Source: Deltaproteobacteria bacterium
GTDB taxonomy: Bacteria; Myxococcota_A; Polyangia; Haliangiales; Haliangiaceae
Assembly: GCA_021413675.1 (NCBI GenBank)
Contig: JAIOQA010000195.1
Location: forward strand, 1 to 37,342
Length of the DNA stretch: 37,342 nucleotides
Direction: 5' to 3'
Within the stretch, counting starts at the first letter, position 1; each line of letters opens with the position of its first letter. A program made the translations under genes and the position numbers. The notes below the pieces were generated by a model. That model was not told the origin of the DNA. It saw nothing but the letters and a program-made list of their open reading frames with translations, and made no database searches. This document shows, piece by piece, positions 15,041 through 23,835 of this stretch.

Positions 15041-15895
15041 TCAGTGCGGCGTGGTCGGGTCCCGGTCGCAGTGGTACTGCCACGACTGATCGCCCCACGG
15101 CCCCTGCAGGTGCACCGGCTCGTCGCTCCCCGCAAGGTAGCTATAGGTGTCGACGCCGTCGCGGTTCTCGTGGGTCACGAGGCGGTTGTCGCCGTCGTAC
15201 GCGAAGCGATCGAAGTAGTCGCCCAAACCGTCGCCATCGTCGTCGGTGTCGGTACCCACGAGGAGTCCGCGACTGTCGTAGGTCAGCGTCGTGGTTCGGG
15301 TACCGAAGACATCGGTGACGTCGTGTTGCACGAGGTGCTCGTCGTCATCGAAGACGAACTCCTCGTTCCGTTGATCCGGAGTCGTGTCGCCGTCGCCGTC
15401 GTCGTCGTACTCGACACGGAGCGGAAGACCACGCGCGTCGTACGTCCAGTCGGCGGCGCTCTCGGCCTTGCCATCCGGCGGAGACGAGGGATCGGCGTAG
15501 TCCCCATCGACCTCGGTGCGCAGCAACGCGCCGTGATCGTTCCGGATGTAGCGGTAGATCAAGCGCGGCGCCTGGTCGACGTCGCCCTGGCCGATCTCGG
15601 TCAGGTGCCCGCGTGTCCAGGTCCAGGCGACCTGGGACCGCTGCCCGGTCGCGGTCGTCGTGATGACCTCACGGACGCGGTGGCCCGCGGCGTCGAACTG
15701 GACGTCGCCATGCCATGCCGAGCCCTGCTTCGGCGTGAAGTCGATCGCGCAGGCGGTGTCGCCGCGCTCCGGCGCGCCGGAGTCGAAGGGGTTCTTGGCG
15801 TTGAACGGGACGTCGGCGGGATCGACGGGACCCGAGGCGGCATCGCAACCGACCAGCGACGCGCCCAGGAGGAACAACAGCGGAAGACTACGCAT
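15041..15895 (-). CDS. YD-repeat-like lipoprotein, paralogue 1
   Basis: 284 residues. MRSLPLLFLLGASLVGCDA is a lipoprotein signal peptide with LVGC. The mature protein has strand-turn repeats reminiscent of RHS/YD repeats (WTYDARGLPLRVEYDDDGDG, LTYDSRGLLVGTDTDDDGDG, FAYDGDNRLVTHEN), with acidic DDDGDGD loops that could bind calcium. It shares a TACAID box near the N-terminus and a C-terminal Tyr-x-Cys (WQYHC) with the two proteins at 17127 and 18115; the two cysteines may form a disulfide. Much shorter than true Rhs proteins and without a toxin domain. M7 of the open frame is chosen because it begins the signal peptide. Confidence 0.82.
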   Translation of the reverse strand: MRSLPLLFLLGASLVGCDAASGPVDPADVPFNAKNPFDSGAPERGDTACAIDFTPKQGSAWHGDVQFDAAGHRVREVITTTATGQRSQVAWTWTRGHLTEIGQGDVDQAPRLIYRYIRNDHGALLRTEVDGDYADPSSPPDGKAESAADWTYDARGLPLRVEYDDDGDGDTTPDQRNEEFVFDDDEHLVQHDVTDVFGTRTTTLTYDSRGLLVGTDTDDDGDGLGDYFDRFAYDGDNRLVTHENRDGVDTYSYLAGSDEPVHLQGPWGDQSWQYHCDRDPTTPH

Positions 15896-15979
15896 GCCCG
15901 CCGCTATCGACACGTCGCGCCGGCGGTTGCGTCGCGGCGGAATCCCGACGCCTCGGACGGGCGCCCGGGCCGCGGCTGC

Positions 15980-15985
15980 TATGGT
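15980..15985 (+). promoter_or_regulatory. Extended -10 element of rnd
   Basis: TATGGT preceded by TGC (extended -10 form) ends 5 nt before GTG 15991, supporting that GTG as start of a nearly leaderless mRNA. Confidence 0.5.
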
Positions 15986-15990
15986 GCGGC

Positions 15991-17121
15991 GTGACCACCG
16001 CGCCCTGGATCCGTACCCCTGACCAGCTCGACGATCTCGTCGACGCGCTGCGCGGCGTCCGCGCGATCGGCATCGACACCGAGGCCGACAGCCTCCACCA
16101 CTACGCCGAGCAGGTCTGCCTGATCCAGCTCGCGGCGCTCGGCGGTGACGCGTGGCTGATCGATCCGCTGGCGCTGCGCGATCTCTCGCCGCTCGCGCCG
16201 ATCCTCGCCGACGGCTCGGTGGTCAAGGTGCTGCACGGCGGCGACAACGACATCACGTCGCTGCGCCGCGACTTCGGCTTCCGGTTCCGCACGGTCTTCG
16301 ACACCGGCCTCGCGGCGCGGCTCCTCGGCGATACCGAGCTGGGCCTGCAGGCGCTGGTGCGCAACGAGCTCGGCATCGAGCTGCACAAGGGCAGCCAGCG
16401 GGATGACTGGTCGAAGCGGCCGCTGACGTCGAAGCAGGAGACCTACGCGCTGGGCGACGTGCTGCACCTGATGGCGCTCGCCACGCGCATGACCGATCGC
16501 CTCGCCGCCGCCGGGCGCATCGCCTGGGCGCGCGAGGAGTTCGCGGCGATGGCCGACCTGCCGCTGCCGGTCGACAAGCGCACCGGCCCCGACGCGTTCC
16601 GGCGCATCAAGGGTTCGGCCAAGCTGTCGCCGCGCAAGCAGGCGGTGCTGCGCGAGCTGTACGACTGGCGCGAGGCCCGCGCGGCTGCGGCGGATCGGCC
16701 GCCGTTCAAGATCATCGCCGCCGAGGCGCTGCTCGCGATGGCCGAGGATCCGCCCGAGACGATCGACGAGGTCGAGGACGCGCTGGCCTCGCACCCGCGC
16801 CTCCTGCGCGAGGCCGACGCCGTGCTCGCCGCGATCGAGCGCGGGCTCGACCTGCCGGAGCGCGAGCTGCCGGCGCGCGAGCCGGTCGCGCGCACGGTGA
16901 CGTCGGCGGCCGGGCGTCGGCGGGTCGAGAAGCTCAAGGCGTGGCGCGACGATGAGGCCGCGCGTTCGCGCGTCGATCCGGCGATCGCCATGCCGCTGCG
17001 CCTCATCGAGCGGATCGCCGAGGCCGCGCCGCGCACGTTCCGCGAGCTCGAGGCGATCGACGGCGTGCGGCGGTGGCGCATCGACGAGTGGGGTGACGCG
17101 ATCCTCGACGCGAGCGCGTGA
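15991..17121 (+). CDS. rnd: Ribonuclease D
   Basis: 376 residues. A 3'-5' exoribonuclease that trims tRNA and other stable RNA precursors in the cytoplasm. The DEDDy catalytic set is complete: Asp29 and Glu31 (GIDTEADS), Asp87 (HGGDNDI), Tyr152 and Asp156 (TYALGDV). A HRDC-like helical domain follows at about residues 205-290 and a second helical segment to the end, as in E. coli RNase D (375 residues). GTG is the start. It sits between paralogous lipoprotein genes but on the opposite strand, so is probably unrelated to them. Confidence 0.95.
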   Translation: MTTAPWIRTPDQLDDLVDALRGVRAIGIDTEADSLHHYAEQVCLIQLAALGGDAWLIDPLALRDLSPLAPILADGSVVKVLHGGDNDITSLRRDFGFRFRTVFDTGLAARLLGDTELGLQALVRNELGIELHKGSQRDDWSKRPLTSKQETYALGDVLHLMALATRMTDRLAAAGRIAWAREEFAAMADLPLPVDKRTGPDAFRRIKGSAKLSPRKQAVLRELYDWREARAAAADRPPFKIIAAEALLAMAEDPPETIDEVEDALASHPRLLREADAVLAAIERGLDLPERELPAREPVARTVTSAAGRRRVEKLKAWRDDEAARSRVDPAIAMPLRLIERIAEAAPRTFRELEAIDGVRRWRIDEWGDAILDASA

Positions 17122-17126
17122 AGCGC

Positions 17127-18062
17127 TCAGTGCGCGGCGCGCGGGGCGCGGCGCATGGGGCGCGCTGTCGTCGGGTCGGCCAGGAACCGCGCGTCGAGCG
17201 CATCGAATGCGACCGGCCGCCCGATCGATCGCGCGCGGGCCGCGCCGCACGTGTAGTCGTAGGTCAGGTGGTCTTCGCGAGCGCCCACGGTCGTATCTTC
17301 GGTGATCTGGCGATCCTGCGCGTCATAGCCCAGGAGCTGCGTCACCACGATCGCGCCGTTCACGTCGAAGGCTTCGATCTTGACCAGGCGATCTGCGGCG
17401 TCACGGGTGTGCGTGTAGCTCCGGATCTTCGTGCTCTCGGAGTCCGGGGCGATCGAGATGCTGAGGACCTCGCAGTCCTCCGGGCGTGTGACCAGGGTGA
17501 CGACCCTGCGGGATCCCTGGTCGGCCTCGGTCCTGGTGCGCAGGCACCCGCTGGCATCGTAGGTGAACGAGGCGTACGTCGTATCGTCGGGCGCGCCGTC
17601 GCGGTCGGCGGTCATGGCGATGGGTAGGCCGCGGGCGTCGTACGCCCAGTGCTCGACGTAGTCGGGCTGGTGGTCGAACGGCTTCGACGATTCGACCTCG
17701 CGCCGGATCATCCGGTGCTGGTCATCGCGCACGATCGTGTCGCGCTCGGACGGCGTGCCGTCGTCGACCCAGGTCTGGGTCAGGACGCGATCGTTCGAAT
17801 CATACGTACGCGAGAACACCGCGACCCACGGCGAGGTCCCCGTGTACGTGGACGTGTCTTCGACCATGTTGCCGTGCGCGTCGAACGAGATGACCTCGTG
17901 AAGCGCGAAGTCGGCGACGACGCCGTCGATGGCGCACGCGTCATACCCCCGCCAGCGGGCGTCGATGTCGAACGGATTCTCGGGTCCAGGCGGGGCATCG
18001 GTGCACGCGACGAGGAGAGTCGCGGCGAGGGCCGTGGTCACGAACACGCGCAGGGGGGGCAT
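17127..18062 (-). CDS. YD-repeat-like lipoprotein, paralogue 2
   Basis: 311 residues from ATG 18062, which begins the signal peptide MPPLRVFVTTALAATLLVAC (LVAC lipobox). After NPFDIDARWRGYDACAID come repeats of the same type as paralogue 1 (HWAYDARGLPIAMTADRDG, FTYDASGCLRTRTEAD, LLGYDAQDRQITEDT), ending in YDYTCGAARARS. The open frame extends 43 codons upstream without coding character. It ends 5 bp from rnd (convergent). It lies 52 bp after paralogue 3 on the same strand, so they are probably co-transcribed. Confidence 0.82.
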   Translation of the reverse strand: MPPLRVFVTTALAATLLVACTDAPPGPENPFDIDARWRGYDACAIDGVVADFALHEVISFDAHGNMVEDTSTYTGTSPWVAVFSRTYDSNDRVLTQTWVDDGTPSERDTIVRDDQHRMIRREVESSKPFDHQPDYVEHWAYDARGLPIAMTADRDGAPDDTTYASFTYDASGCLRTRTEADQGSRRVVTLVTRPEDCEVLSISIAPDSESTKIRSYTHTRDAADRLVKIEAFDVNGAIVVTQLLGYDAQDRQITEDTTVGAREDHLTYDYTCGAARARSIGRPVAFDALDARFLADPTTARPMRRAPRAAH

Positions 18063-18114
18063 AGACCACGTAGAGGTTCGGCCATTCGGTCTGTGACCGC
18101 GGCGCCATGGCGAT

Positions 18115-19017
18115 TCAGCGCCGCCGGGCGATCGCATCGACCAGCGCGGCGTCGACCGCATCGCTGGCCGGCGCGGCGGCGCGCGCAGCACCGCAGCTGT
18201 AGTCCCACCAGTACTCGTCGCTCGTCGACACCAGGTGCACCGGTCGGTCGAAGCCGGCGTATTCGTAGGTCTCGCGGACGCCGTTGGTGATGACGTCCTG
18301 CATGCGGCCGTACTGGTCGTAGGTGAAGTTCACGACCGTCTCGACCGAGCCGTCGTTGCCGTCGTCCTCGTCGATCCGCTCCAGCCGGTGCTGGGCATCG
18401 TAGGTGTAGCGGTTGAAGTGGCCGCCGCCGCGGACGCGCTCGTCGATCGTGGCGAGATCCTCGGCCTCCGTGTACGTGACCGCGAGCGTGTGGTCGACGT
18501 CGATCACGCCGTCGCCGTCGTCGTCGTAGTCGAAGCCGACCATCAGATCACGGTCGTCGTAGCGCCAGTAGCGCACGCGATCGGGGTGGCCGTCGGTCAC
18601 GGCTGCGAGGACAAAGTCGCCGTCGATCTCGTCGCGGATGACGACGCCGTTGGCGTTGCGGATGTACGTGTTGATCACGAATGGCGCGCTGTCGGGCTGA
18701 GCCTCGCGCAGCTCGACCAGGTGGCCGTCCGTGTACCGGCGCCCCTTGGTGTAGGCGATCGGCTGGCCGGCCCAACCCGCTTGCTCGCCGGTGTTGTTGC
18801 CGTCGGCGTCGAAGGTCACGCTGCGATGCCAGATGCTCTGGTTCGGCTGACGATCGTTGATCGCGCAGGCGTCGTAGGTGCGCCCGTGGCGACCCGGCTC
18901 CCACGGGTCTTTCGGGTTGGGCGACGGGCCCTGATCGGCGGGATCGGTGGGCGGAGTTGCATCGCAGCCGAGGGCGGCGACGGCGAGGACGAGCGCGAGC
19001 GCAGAGACGAGACGCAT
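18115..19017 (-). CDS. YD-repeat-like lipoprotein, paralogue 3
   Basis: 300 residues. The signal peptide MRLVSALALVLAVAALGCDA has an ALGC lipobox. The Asp/Pro-rich linker, YDACAIND box, YD-like repeats (YWRYDDRDLMVGFDYDDDG, YTYDAQHRLERIDEDDG, FTYDQYGRMQDVITNG) and WDYSCGAARAAA end match the other two copies. It probably folds as a small beta structure anchored in the outer membrane; function unknown. It starts 37 bp downstream of the PEGA gene at 19055 with no promoter-like hexamer near the ATG, so it may belong to the transcript beginning at 20949. Confidence 0.82.
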   Translation of the reverse strand: MRLVSALALVLAVAALGCDATPPTDPADQGPSPNPKDPWEPGRHGRTYDACAINDRQPNQSIWHRSVTFDADGNNTGEQAGWAGQPIAYTKGRRYTDGHLVELREAQPDSAPFVINTYIRNANGVVIRDEIDGDFVLAAVTDGHPDRVRYWRYDDRDLMVGFDYDDDGDGVIDVDHTLAVTYTEAEDLATIDERVRGGGHFNRYTYDAQHRLERIDEDDGNDGSVETVVNFTYDQYGRMQDVITNGVRETYEYAGFDRPVHLVSTSDEYWWDYSCGAARAAAPASDAVDAALVDAIARRR

Positions 19018-19054
19018 GGCGCCCGTGTCGACCGCGCGCTGCCGCGGTTGCGGA

Positions 19055-19972
19055 TCAGGGCGGCGGATGGACCGTGCGCGTGTGATCCGCCGACGGGCCG
19101 CCGGCGCTGAGCGCCGCGGCGGTGCCGGCGCCGACCGCGAGCACGGCGCCGAAGCCGGCGAGCACGTACCAGTGGCGGTACCAGGGCGGGCGACCGCCGG
19201 GCACGAAGCGCAGGTGCTCGCGCAGCGTCGCCTGGCCGGCCTTGCTGGCCAGGTCGCGCTCGACGATCGGGAACTGCTGCAGGTCGACCTTCACCGGCGC
19301 GGCGGCGTCGTAGGGCACGTCGACGAAGCGGACGAAGTCGCGGTACTCGGGGTGGGTGACGCGCACGGCGTGGCTGCCGACCGGCAGCTCGACCGCGGCC
19401 AGCGGCGACTTGCCGAGGCGCTTGCCGTCGACGAACACGGTCGCGCCGGCGATGTCGACGGTGATCGCGAGCTTGCCGAGGTAGCGCTCGGGCGCGAGCA
19501 GGCGGACCGCCGCGCCGCGCGCCCCGCCGCCGTCGTCGGCGCTACCGAGCGACAGCGTGGTCGAGCGCGCCTCCTTGCCGGTGCTGACGTCGATCGCCTC
19601 GAGGTAGACGACCTGGACCTCGCCGAGGCCGCCGATCTCGCCGTAGACCACGAGGTTCGCACCGACGAGCTTGCCGACCTCGGCCAGGCAGCCAGCCTCG
19701 CCGTCGCACGCCTTGAGCTGGGCGCGCTTGGCCTTCTTGATCGCGTCGGCGACCGCGGCGGTGCCCACGATCTTCACGCCGGCGACCGCGCCGAGCGCGG
19801 CCTCGAGATCCGCGGTGACCTTCTTGCTCGAGGCGCTGGTCGCCTCGTTGCCGAGGGTAGCGAGCGGCACGAGCGCGACCGTCCGGGGCGCGGCGGCGTT
19901 GGGCTGCGCGAACGTCTGGGCGGCGCAGAGCGCGACCAGCGCGAGCCCCGCCGCGGCGCGGCGCGCGATCAT
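19055..19972 (-). CDS. PEGA-domain envelope protein with C-terminal membrane helix (downstream copy)
   Basis: 305 residues. The signal peptide MIARRAAAGLALVALCAAQTFA is followed by an alpha/beta domain (about 25-140) with a Cys pair, CDGEAGCLAEVGKLVGANLVV, a PEGA domain (about 165-235; VFVDGKRLGKSPLAAVELPVG) and a C-terminal helix YVLAGFGAVLAVGAGTAAALSA. Domain order and the Cys-pair motif match the upstream gene, so the two are paralogues. The ATG overlaps the upstream stop (ATGA), fixing this start over the 39-codon longer frame. Likely an inner-membrane-anchored periplasmic protein; the ligand is unknown. Confidence 0.85.
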   Translation of the reverse strand: MIARRAAAGLALVALCAAQTFAQPNAAAPRTVALVPLATLGNEATSASSKKVTADLEAALGAVAGVKIVGTAAVADAIKKAKRAQLKACDGEAGCLAEVGKLVGANLVVYGEIGGLGEVQVVYLEAIDVSTGKEARSTTLSLGSADDGGGARGAAVRLLAPERYLGKLAITVDIAGATVFVDGKRLGKSPLAAVELPVGSHAVRVTHPEYRDFVRFVDVPYDAAAPVKVDLQQFPIVERDLASKAGQATLREHLRFVPGGRPPWYRHWYVLAGFGAVLAVGAGTAAALSAGGPSADHTRTVHPPP

Positions 19973-20949
19973 CGGCACACCGCCGGCGGGTTGGCCCCGC
20001 TGCAATCGACCACGCTCTGGTGGCCCGCGCCGTAGCCGATCGCGCCACCGACGAGGATCGCGGCGGCGCCGACCGCCACGAACATCCACGGCGAGGTGTA
20101 CCAGTGACCGCGGCCGCCGGTGCGGACCTCGCGGGTGGTGATCGGGCCGCCCACGCTGCCGTCGACGCTCTGGGTCACCAGCCGCACGACCACGCGCGTG
20201 GTCTTCTGGAAGCGGATCTCGACCTTGTCCTCGAACGGCACGTACCCGGGCGCGGCGACCTTGAGCGTGTGCGCGCCGAGCGCGAGCTTGCCGACCGGGC
20301 CGGGCAGGGGCGTCTTGCCGACGACCGAGCCGTCGAGCGAGACCTCGGCGCCGACGAGATCGGTCAGGATCACGACGCCGCCGTGCAGCTGATCGGGCGC
20401 GAGCAGGCGGTAGGCTGCGACGCGGATCGCCTCGATCAATTCATCGGGGCTGCCGCGCAGCGGGTCGGTGGTGATGCGGCGGATCTGCTTGCCGGTCGCG
20501 ACCTCGACCGCCTTGATGTTGAGCGTGTAGCTGTCGCCGAGCGCCGCGACCGAGCCCACGACCATGACGTCGACGCCGAGCTTCTTGCCGATCTCGGCGA
20601 CGCAGCGGTCCTCGCCCGCGCACGCGGTCAGCTCGCGCGACCCGGCGATGACCTTGTCGAGATCGCGGCGGGTGGGCAGCGGCCGGGTCGCGAGCCGATC
20701 GAGCTCCATGCGGAACAGGGTCTCGAGACGCGCCACCAGCTCGGGCGGCATGCCGAGCGCGTCGATGCGCCACACCGCGATCTTCTGAGTGAGCGCTTCC
20801 TCCGGGCCGGGGCCGTCGTCGCCGGCCGCGCCCGCGACATCGCCGGTGCGCGGCGCGGGCTGACCGGACGCAGGGGCGGTGCCGAGCGCGACCGCGATCG
20901 CGGTGGTGCACGCCACCATGCGGAGGAGCCAGGCGGCTCGCGAATTCAC
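19969..20949 (-). CDS. PEGA-domain envelope protein with C-terminal membrane helix (upstream copy)
   Basis: 326 residues from GTG 20949. Signal peptide (MVACTTAIAVALGTAPASG), alpha/beta domain with CAGEDRCVAEIGKKLGVDVMV, PEGA domain (VSLDGSVVGKTPLPGPVG) and a C-terminal helix (WMFVAVGAAAILVGGAIGYG) ending in a short tail with two Cys. PEGA domains are common in myxobacterial envelope proteins but have no fixed ligand. It is the first gene of a likely minus-strand transcript 20949-19969-19055, perhaps continuing into the lipoproteins to 17127. TAGGAT 6 nt upstream supports the GTG. Confidence 0.85.
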   Translation of the reverse strand: MNSRAAWLLRMVACTTAIAVALGTAPASGQPAPRTGDVAGAAGDDGPGPEEALTQKIAVWRIDALGMPPELVARLETLFRMELDRLATRPLPTRRDLDKVIAGSRELTACAGEDRCVAEIGKKLGVDVMVVGSVAALGDSYTLNIKAVEVATGKQIRRITTDPLRGSPDELIEAIRVAAYRLLAPDQLHGGVVILTDLVGAEVSLDGSVVGKTPLPGPVGKLALGAHTLKVAAPGYVPFEDKVEIRFQKTTRVVVRLVTQSVDGSVGGPITTREVRTGGRGHWYTSPWMFVAVGAAAILVGGAIGYGAGHQSVVDCSGANPPAVCR

Positions 20950-20955
20950 CAGGCG

Positions 20956-20961
20956 ATCCTA
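20956..20961 (-). promoter_or_regulatory. -10 element of the PEGA operon
   Basis: TAGGAT on the minus strand ends 6 nt before GTG 20949. No clear -35 is visible. Confidence 0.5.
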
Positions 20962-21051
20962 ACATCGGCGCGCGCGCCGTGGGCGTGACCGGTGCCATTG
21001 CGGTGGCCGATCGCACGGCGGCCGCGCCGATGATGGTGGTGGGCGGTGTGC

Positions 21052-21057
21052 TACCGT
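21052..21057 (+). promoter_or_regulatory. -10 element of the 21066 lipoprotein gene
   Basis: TACCGT ends 8 nt before ATG 21066, divergent from the PEGA operon promoter. Confidence 0.45.
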
Positions 21058-21065
21058 CGCCGCCG

Positions 21066-21506
21066 ATGAGCACTCGCTGGCTGCATCTCGGTGTCGCGTC
21101 GGCGGTCGCCCTCGGCGCGGCTTGCTCGAGCATCTCGACGGTCCGGCTCCAGCCCGACCAGGTCGCGGTGGCGCCGGGCCTGCGCCCGCTCGCCGCGATC
21201 CAGGCAGACGTCATCTCGGGCTACGTGCTGTTCGTCCCGCTGCCCGGCGGCGTCGATCTCGATCGCGCCGTGAACCGCATGCTGATCGTCGCGGCGAAGA
21301 CCATGGGCGCCGACAAGATCGTCGACCTGCGGTTCTCGGTGACGCCCGAGCACGGCATCTACGCGCTGCGCCGGCTCCTGGGCTGGCGCTCGGCGCACGC
21401 CTCGGGCATCGCGGTGCAGGTCGTCGCGCCGACCGACGACAGCGCCGATCAGGGTCCGGAGCCGACGCCGGCCGCGCCGCCCGCCGGCCCCGGCGCGACG
21501 CCCTAA
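21066..21506 (+). CDS. Small lipoprotein of unknown function
   Basis: 146 residues. [20 protein letters not shown] is a signal peptide with a GAAC lipobox. The mature domain contains [20 protein letters not shown] and ends in a Pro/Ala-rich tail ([13 protein letters not shown]). The pattern of two hydrophobic strands around a [10 protein letters not shown] segment recalls small TRL/YbjQ-like lipoproteins, but I cannot assign a family. The longer frame from 20979 would bury the signal peptide. The last 4 bp overlap the convergent ArsA-like gene. Confidence 0.75.
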   Translation: MSTRWLHLGVASAVALGAACSSISTVRLQPDQVAVAPGLRPLAAIQADVISGYVLFVPLPGGVDLDRAVNRMLIVAAKTMGADKIVDLRFSVTPEHGIYALRRLLGWRSAHASGIAVQVVAPTDDSADQGPEPTPAAPPAGPGATP

Positions 21507-22432
21507 GGCGCCCAGGCCGCTTCGAGCCGCTTCGACAGCTGCTCGATGTGCTCGGGGCCGAGCCGCGGCGTGAACAGGAGCGGCAGCTCGGTGAGCGGCG
21601 CGCGGATCGTGGCCGAGAGCTGCGCGAGGTAGTGCTCGTTGAGCGCGCGGCGGCTGCGCGCGAGCTCGCCGTGCTCGGCGAGCGAGGCCAGCGGCTCCTG
21701 CGTGACGCCGCCGAGCGCGGTCAGCACCTTGCCGGCCGGCGACGCCGCCGGGAACCGGTTCGGATAGATCTGGTTGGCGACGACGTGCTCGGGCGCGAGG
21801 CCGAGGAGCGCCAGCTTGTCCTGCAGCTCGCGCGCCTCGTTGGCCGGCATCTCCTCGGCCAGCGACACGACGACGATCGACGTGCGCGCGCGATCGCGGA
21901 GCAGGTTCTGGACCTGGCGCGCGTCGCGGGTGAGCGGGCCCTCGGGCACGGTGTCGACGATCGTCCACGGGATGCGCAGCATCGACAGGCTGTGGCCCGA
22001 CGCCGGCATGTCGAAGACGATCGTGTCCCAGACCGGCTTGCCGCGCTTCTCTTCCATGGCGTGGAACCACGCCTTGCCGATCAGCGAGTAGTCGTCGACG
22101 CCGGGGACCGCGCGCAGGAACGCCTTGGTCAGCCGGTTCTCGAAGACCATCTCGTAGACCTTCTCGAACTTGAGCACCATCAGGCCGTACTCGCGGAGCG
22201 CGGCGGCCGGGGTGGTGTTCACGCCCCAGAGGTTCGGGCCCAGCGACGCGATGTCGGTGCCCACCGGCGGCTTGCCGAAGTACGAGCCGAAGCGATCGGT
22301 CGCGTTGGTCTCGAAGAGCAGCGTCTTCTTGCCGCGACGCGCGGCGACCGCGGCGATCGAGGCCGCGACCGTGCTGCGGCCGACGCCGCCTTTGCCGACC
22401 ACGAGGACGAGGCGCTTGTCGAAGAGCGTCAC
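21503..22432 (-). CDS. ArsA/Get3-family ATPase
   Basis: 309 residues from GTG 22432. The deviant Walker A is GKGGVGRST (13-21), with signature Lys14 present but the usual second Lys replaced by Arg19. The switch-like [13 protein letters not shown] motif ([13 protein letters not shown]) follows at about 140-155. The family covers the arsenite-pump ATPase, Get3 and several bacterial relatives of unknown role. There is no arsenite-metallating Cys cluster, no ArsB and no ArsR nearby, so arsenic transport is unlikely. It is probably a dimeric cytoplasmic ATPase of the myxobacterial ArsA-like group, which I would expect to have an adjacent partner ATPase; none is seen here. Confidence 0.85.
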   Translation of the reverse strand: MTLFDKRLVLVVGKGGVGRSTVAASIAAVAARRGKKTLLFETNATDRFGSYFGKPPVGTDIASLGPNLWGVNTTPAAALREYGLMVLKFEKVYEMVFENRLTKAFLRAVPGVDDYSLIGKAWFHAMEEKRGKPVWDTIVFDMPASGHSLSMLRIPWTIVDTVPEGPLTRDARQVQNLLRDRARTSIVVVSLAEEMPANEARELQDKLALLGLAPEHVVANQIYPNRFPAASPAGKVLTALGGVTQEPLASLAEHGELARSRRALNEHYLAQLSATIRAPLTELPLLFTPRLGPEHIEQLSKRLEAAWAP

Positions 22433-22441
22433 GCGGTGCGG

Positions 22442-22447
22442 ACCTTA
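22442..22447 (-). promoter_or_regulatory. -10 element of the ArsA-like gene
   Basis: TAAGGT on the minus strand ends 9 nt before GTG 22432. Confidence 0.45.
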
Positions 22448-22500
22448 CGGTGGTCCATCGTCGACGTCCAGCCTCTGGCTGGCAGCATCGCGGCGACGGA

Positions 22501-22782
22501 CTATTCCGCCGCGACCTTCATCGGGAACAGCGGGTCGCCGTGGATCTCCAGGCGGTACACGCTGTTCTCGGTCTCGACATAGATCATCTTGCCGGCGGGC
22601 TCGCCGAGGACCCGCTTCACCGGGGTCGTGATCATGCGATGCCCGTGGGGATCGCGGAAAATGACCATGCCGCGGCCGATGAGCGGGTAGGAGATCAGGT
22701 ACCCCGTATAGACCCGTCCAATCCCCACAGTGGTCCTCTCGGACCCGTGGTCGCGAATCTTCCGCGCGGTTACGCTGACCAT
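22501..22782 (-). CDS. Small conserved-looking protein of unknown function
   Basis: 93 residues from ATG 22782. The sequence alternates short strands (IGRVYTGYLISYPLIGRGMVI, MIYVETENSVYRLEIHG), suggesting a small beta-barrel domain; there is no signal peptide or membrane helix. Codon use is less GC-rich than its neighbours. The frame extends 44 codons upstream, but that part looks non-coding and overlaps the divergent MBL gene start. Function not recognised. Transcribed divergently from the MBL-fold gene, with 83 bp between starts. Confidence 0.65.
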   Translation of the reverse strand: MVSVTARKIRDHGSERTTVGIGRVYTGYLISYPLIGRGMVIFRDPHGHRMITTPVKRVLGEPAGKMIYVETENSVYRLEIHGDPLFPMKVAAE

Positions 22783-22865
22783 GCCGGCCCCTGCATCATG
22801 AATGTACGACGAGCCCGGGACATCGTCACCCTCTTTTCCATGGCAAACCCCTTCCAAGAACTGCC

Positions 22866-23765
22866 ATGACCTCACCGAACATCGAGGACGTGTACGGCCA
22901 AGTCCGCCAGGCACTTGGCGTTCGCGGCGAGGCGCCGGCCGGATCGCTGGCTGGGGTAGCGCCGGGGATGCGGGCGATCTCGCTCGCGACGCCGACCTTG
23001 CCGCCCGCCACCCACACGAGCGCGTACCTGGTCGGTCCAGACGACGGGCCGGGAGAACTTTGGATCGTGGATCCCGCCACCCCGTACCCCGACCAGCAGG
23101 CGGTGCTGCGCGCGGCGCTCGACGCCGAGGCGGACGCCGGTCGCCGGGTCGCGGGCGTGCTGCTGACCCATCATCACGGCGATCACGTCGGCGCCGCGAC
23201 CATGGTCGCGGCCCACACCGGCGCGCCGATCGCCGCCCATCCGCTCACCGCGGCGCGGCTCGCCGGGCGCGGCATCGAGGTGGCCTGGCCGCTGGAGGAC
23301 GAGGCGCAGGTCGGTCCGCTGACCTGCGTCTGGACGCCGGGGCACGCGCCCGGACATCTATGTTTCCTCGATCGCGCGACCGGCGCGATGATCGTCGGCG
23401 ACATGGTCGCGGGCGTCGGCACGATCCTCGTCGATCCCGACGACGGCGACATGACCTCGTACCTGGCGTCGCTGGCGCGGATGCGCGCGCTCGGTCCGAC
23501 CGCGCTGTTGCCGGCGCACGGACCGATGATCGGCGCGGCGGTCGCCAAGCTCGACGAGTACGTCGCGCACCGCCTGATGCGCGAGGCGCGCGTGGCCGCC
23601 GCGCTCGGCGCGCCCGCGTCAATCCGCGCGCTGGTCGCGATCGCCTACGCCGACACGCCCGCGCCGCTGTGGCCGCTCGCGGCGCGCTCGCTGGAGGCGC
23701 ACCTGGTCAAGCTCGAGCGCGACGGCCGGGCCCGCCGCATCGGCGATGACTGGGCGCTGGCCTGA
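22866..23765 (+). CDS. MBL-fold metallo-hydrolase (LACTB2-like)
   Basis: 299 residues. The metal-binding motif THHHGDHVG is at about 101-109; further ligands are probably the His of PGHAPGH, Asp of IVGDMVAG and His of LLPAHGP, the complete MBL set. The ~60-residue C-terminal helical region (winged-helix-like, ending LVKLERDGRARRIGDDW) is the arrangement seen in LACTB2-type hydrolases, which cleave RNA or thioesters. It could act on either; the substrate is not determined by sequence. Cytoplasmic. No clear promoter or Shine-Dalgarno before ATG 22866. Confidence 0.88.
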   Translation: MTSPNIEDVYGQVRQALGVRGEAPAGSLAGVAPGMRAISLATPTLPPATHTSAYLVGPDDGPGELWIVDPATPYPDQQAVLRAALDAEADAGRRVAGVLLTHHHGDHVGAATMVAAHTGAPIAAHPLTAARLAGRGIEVAWPLEDEAQVGPLTCVWTPGHAPGHLCFLDRATGAMIVGDMVAGVGTILVDPDDGDMTSYLASLARMRALGPTALLPAHGPMIGAAVAKLDEYVAHRLMREARVAAALGAPASIRALVAIAYADTPAPLWPLAARSLEAHLVKLERDGRARRIGDDWALA

Positions 23766-23835
23766 CCGCGTGCATGACGTGCGCGGCAAACGCGCGCACG
23801 TCGCCGCGGACACGAGCCAGCGTCGTCGCATGCGC

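Noticed and set aside
22842..22857. Sigma54-like TGG...TTGC on the minus strand before the 22782 gene
   Set aside because: The GG-to-GC distance is 9 nt where 10 is needed, so it should not be functional.
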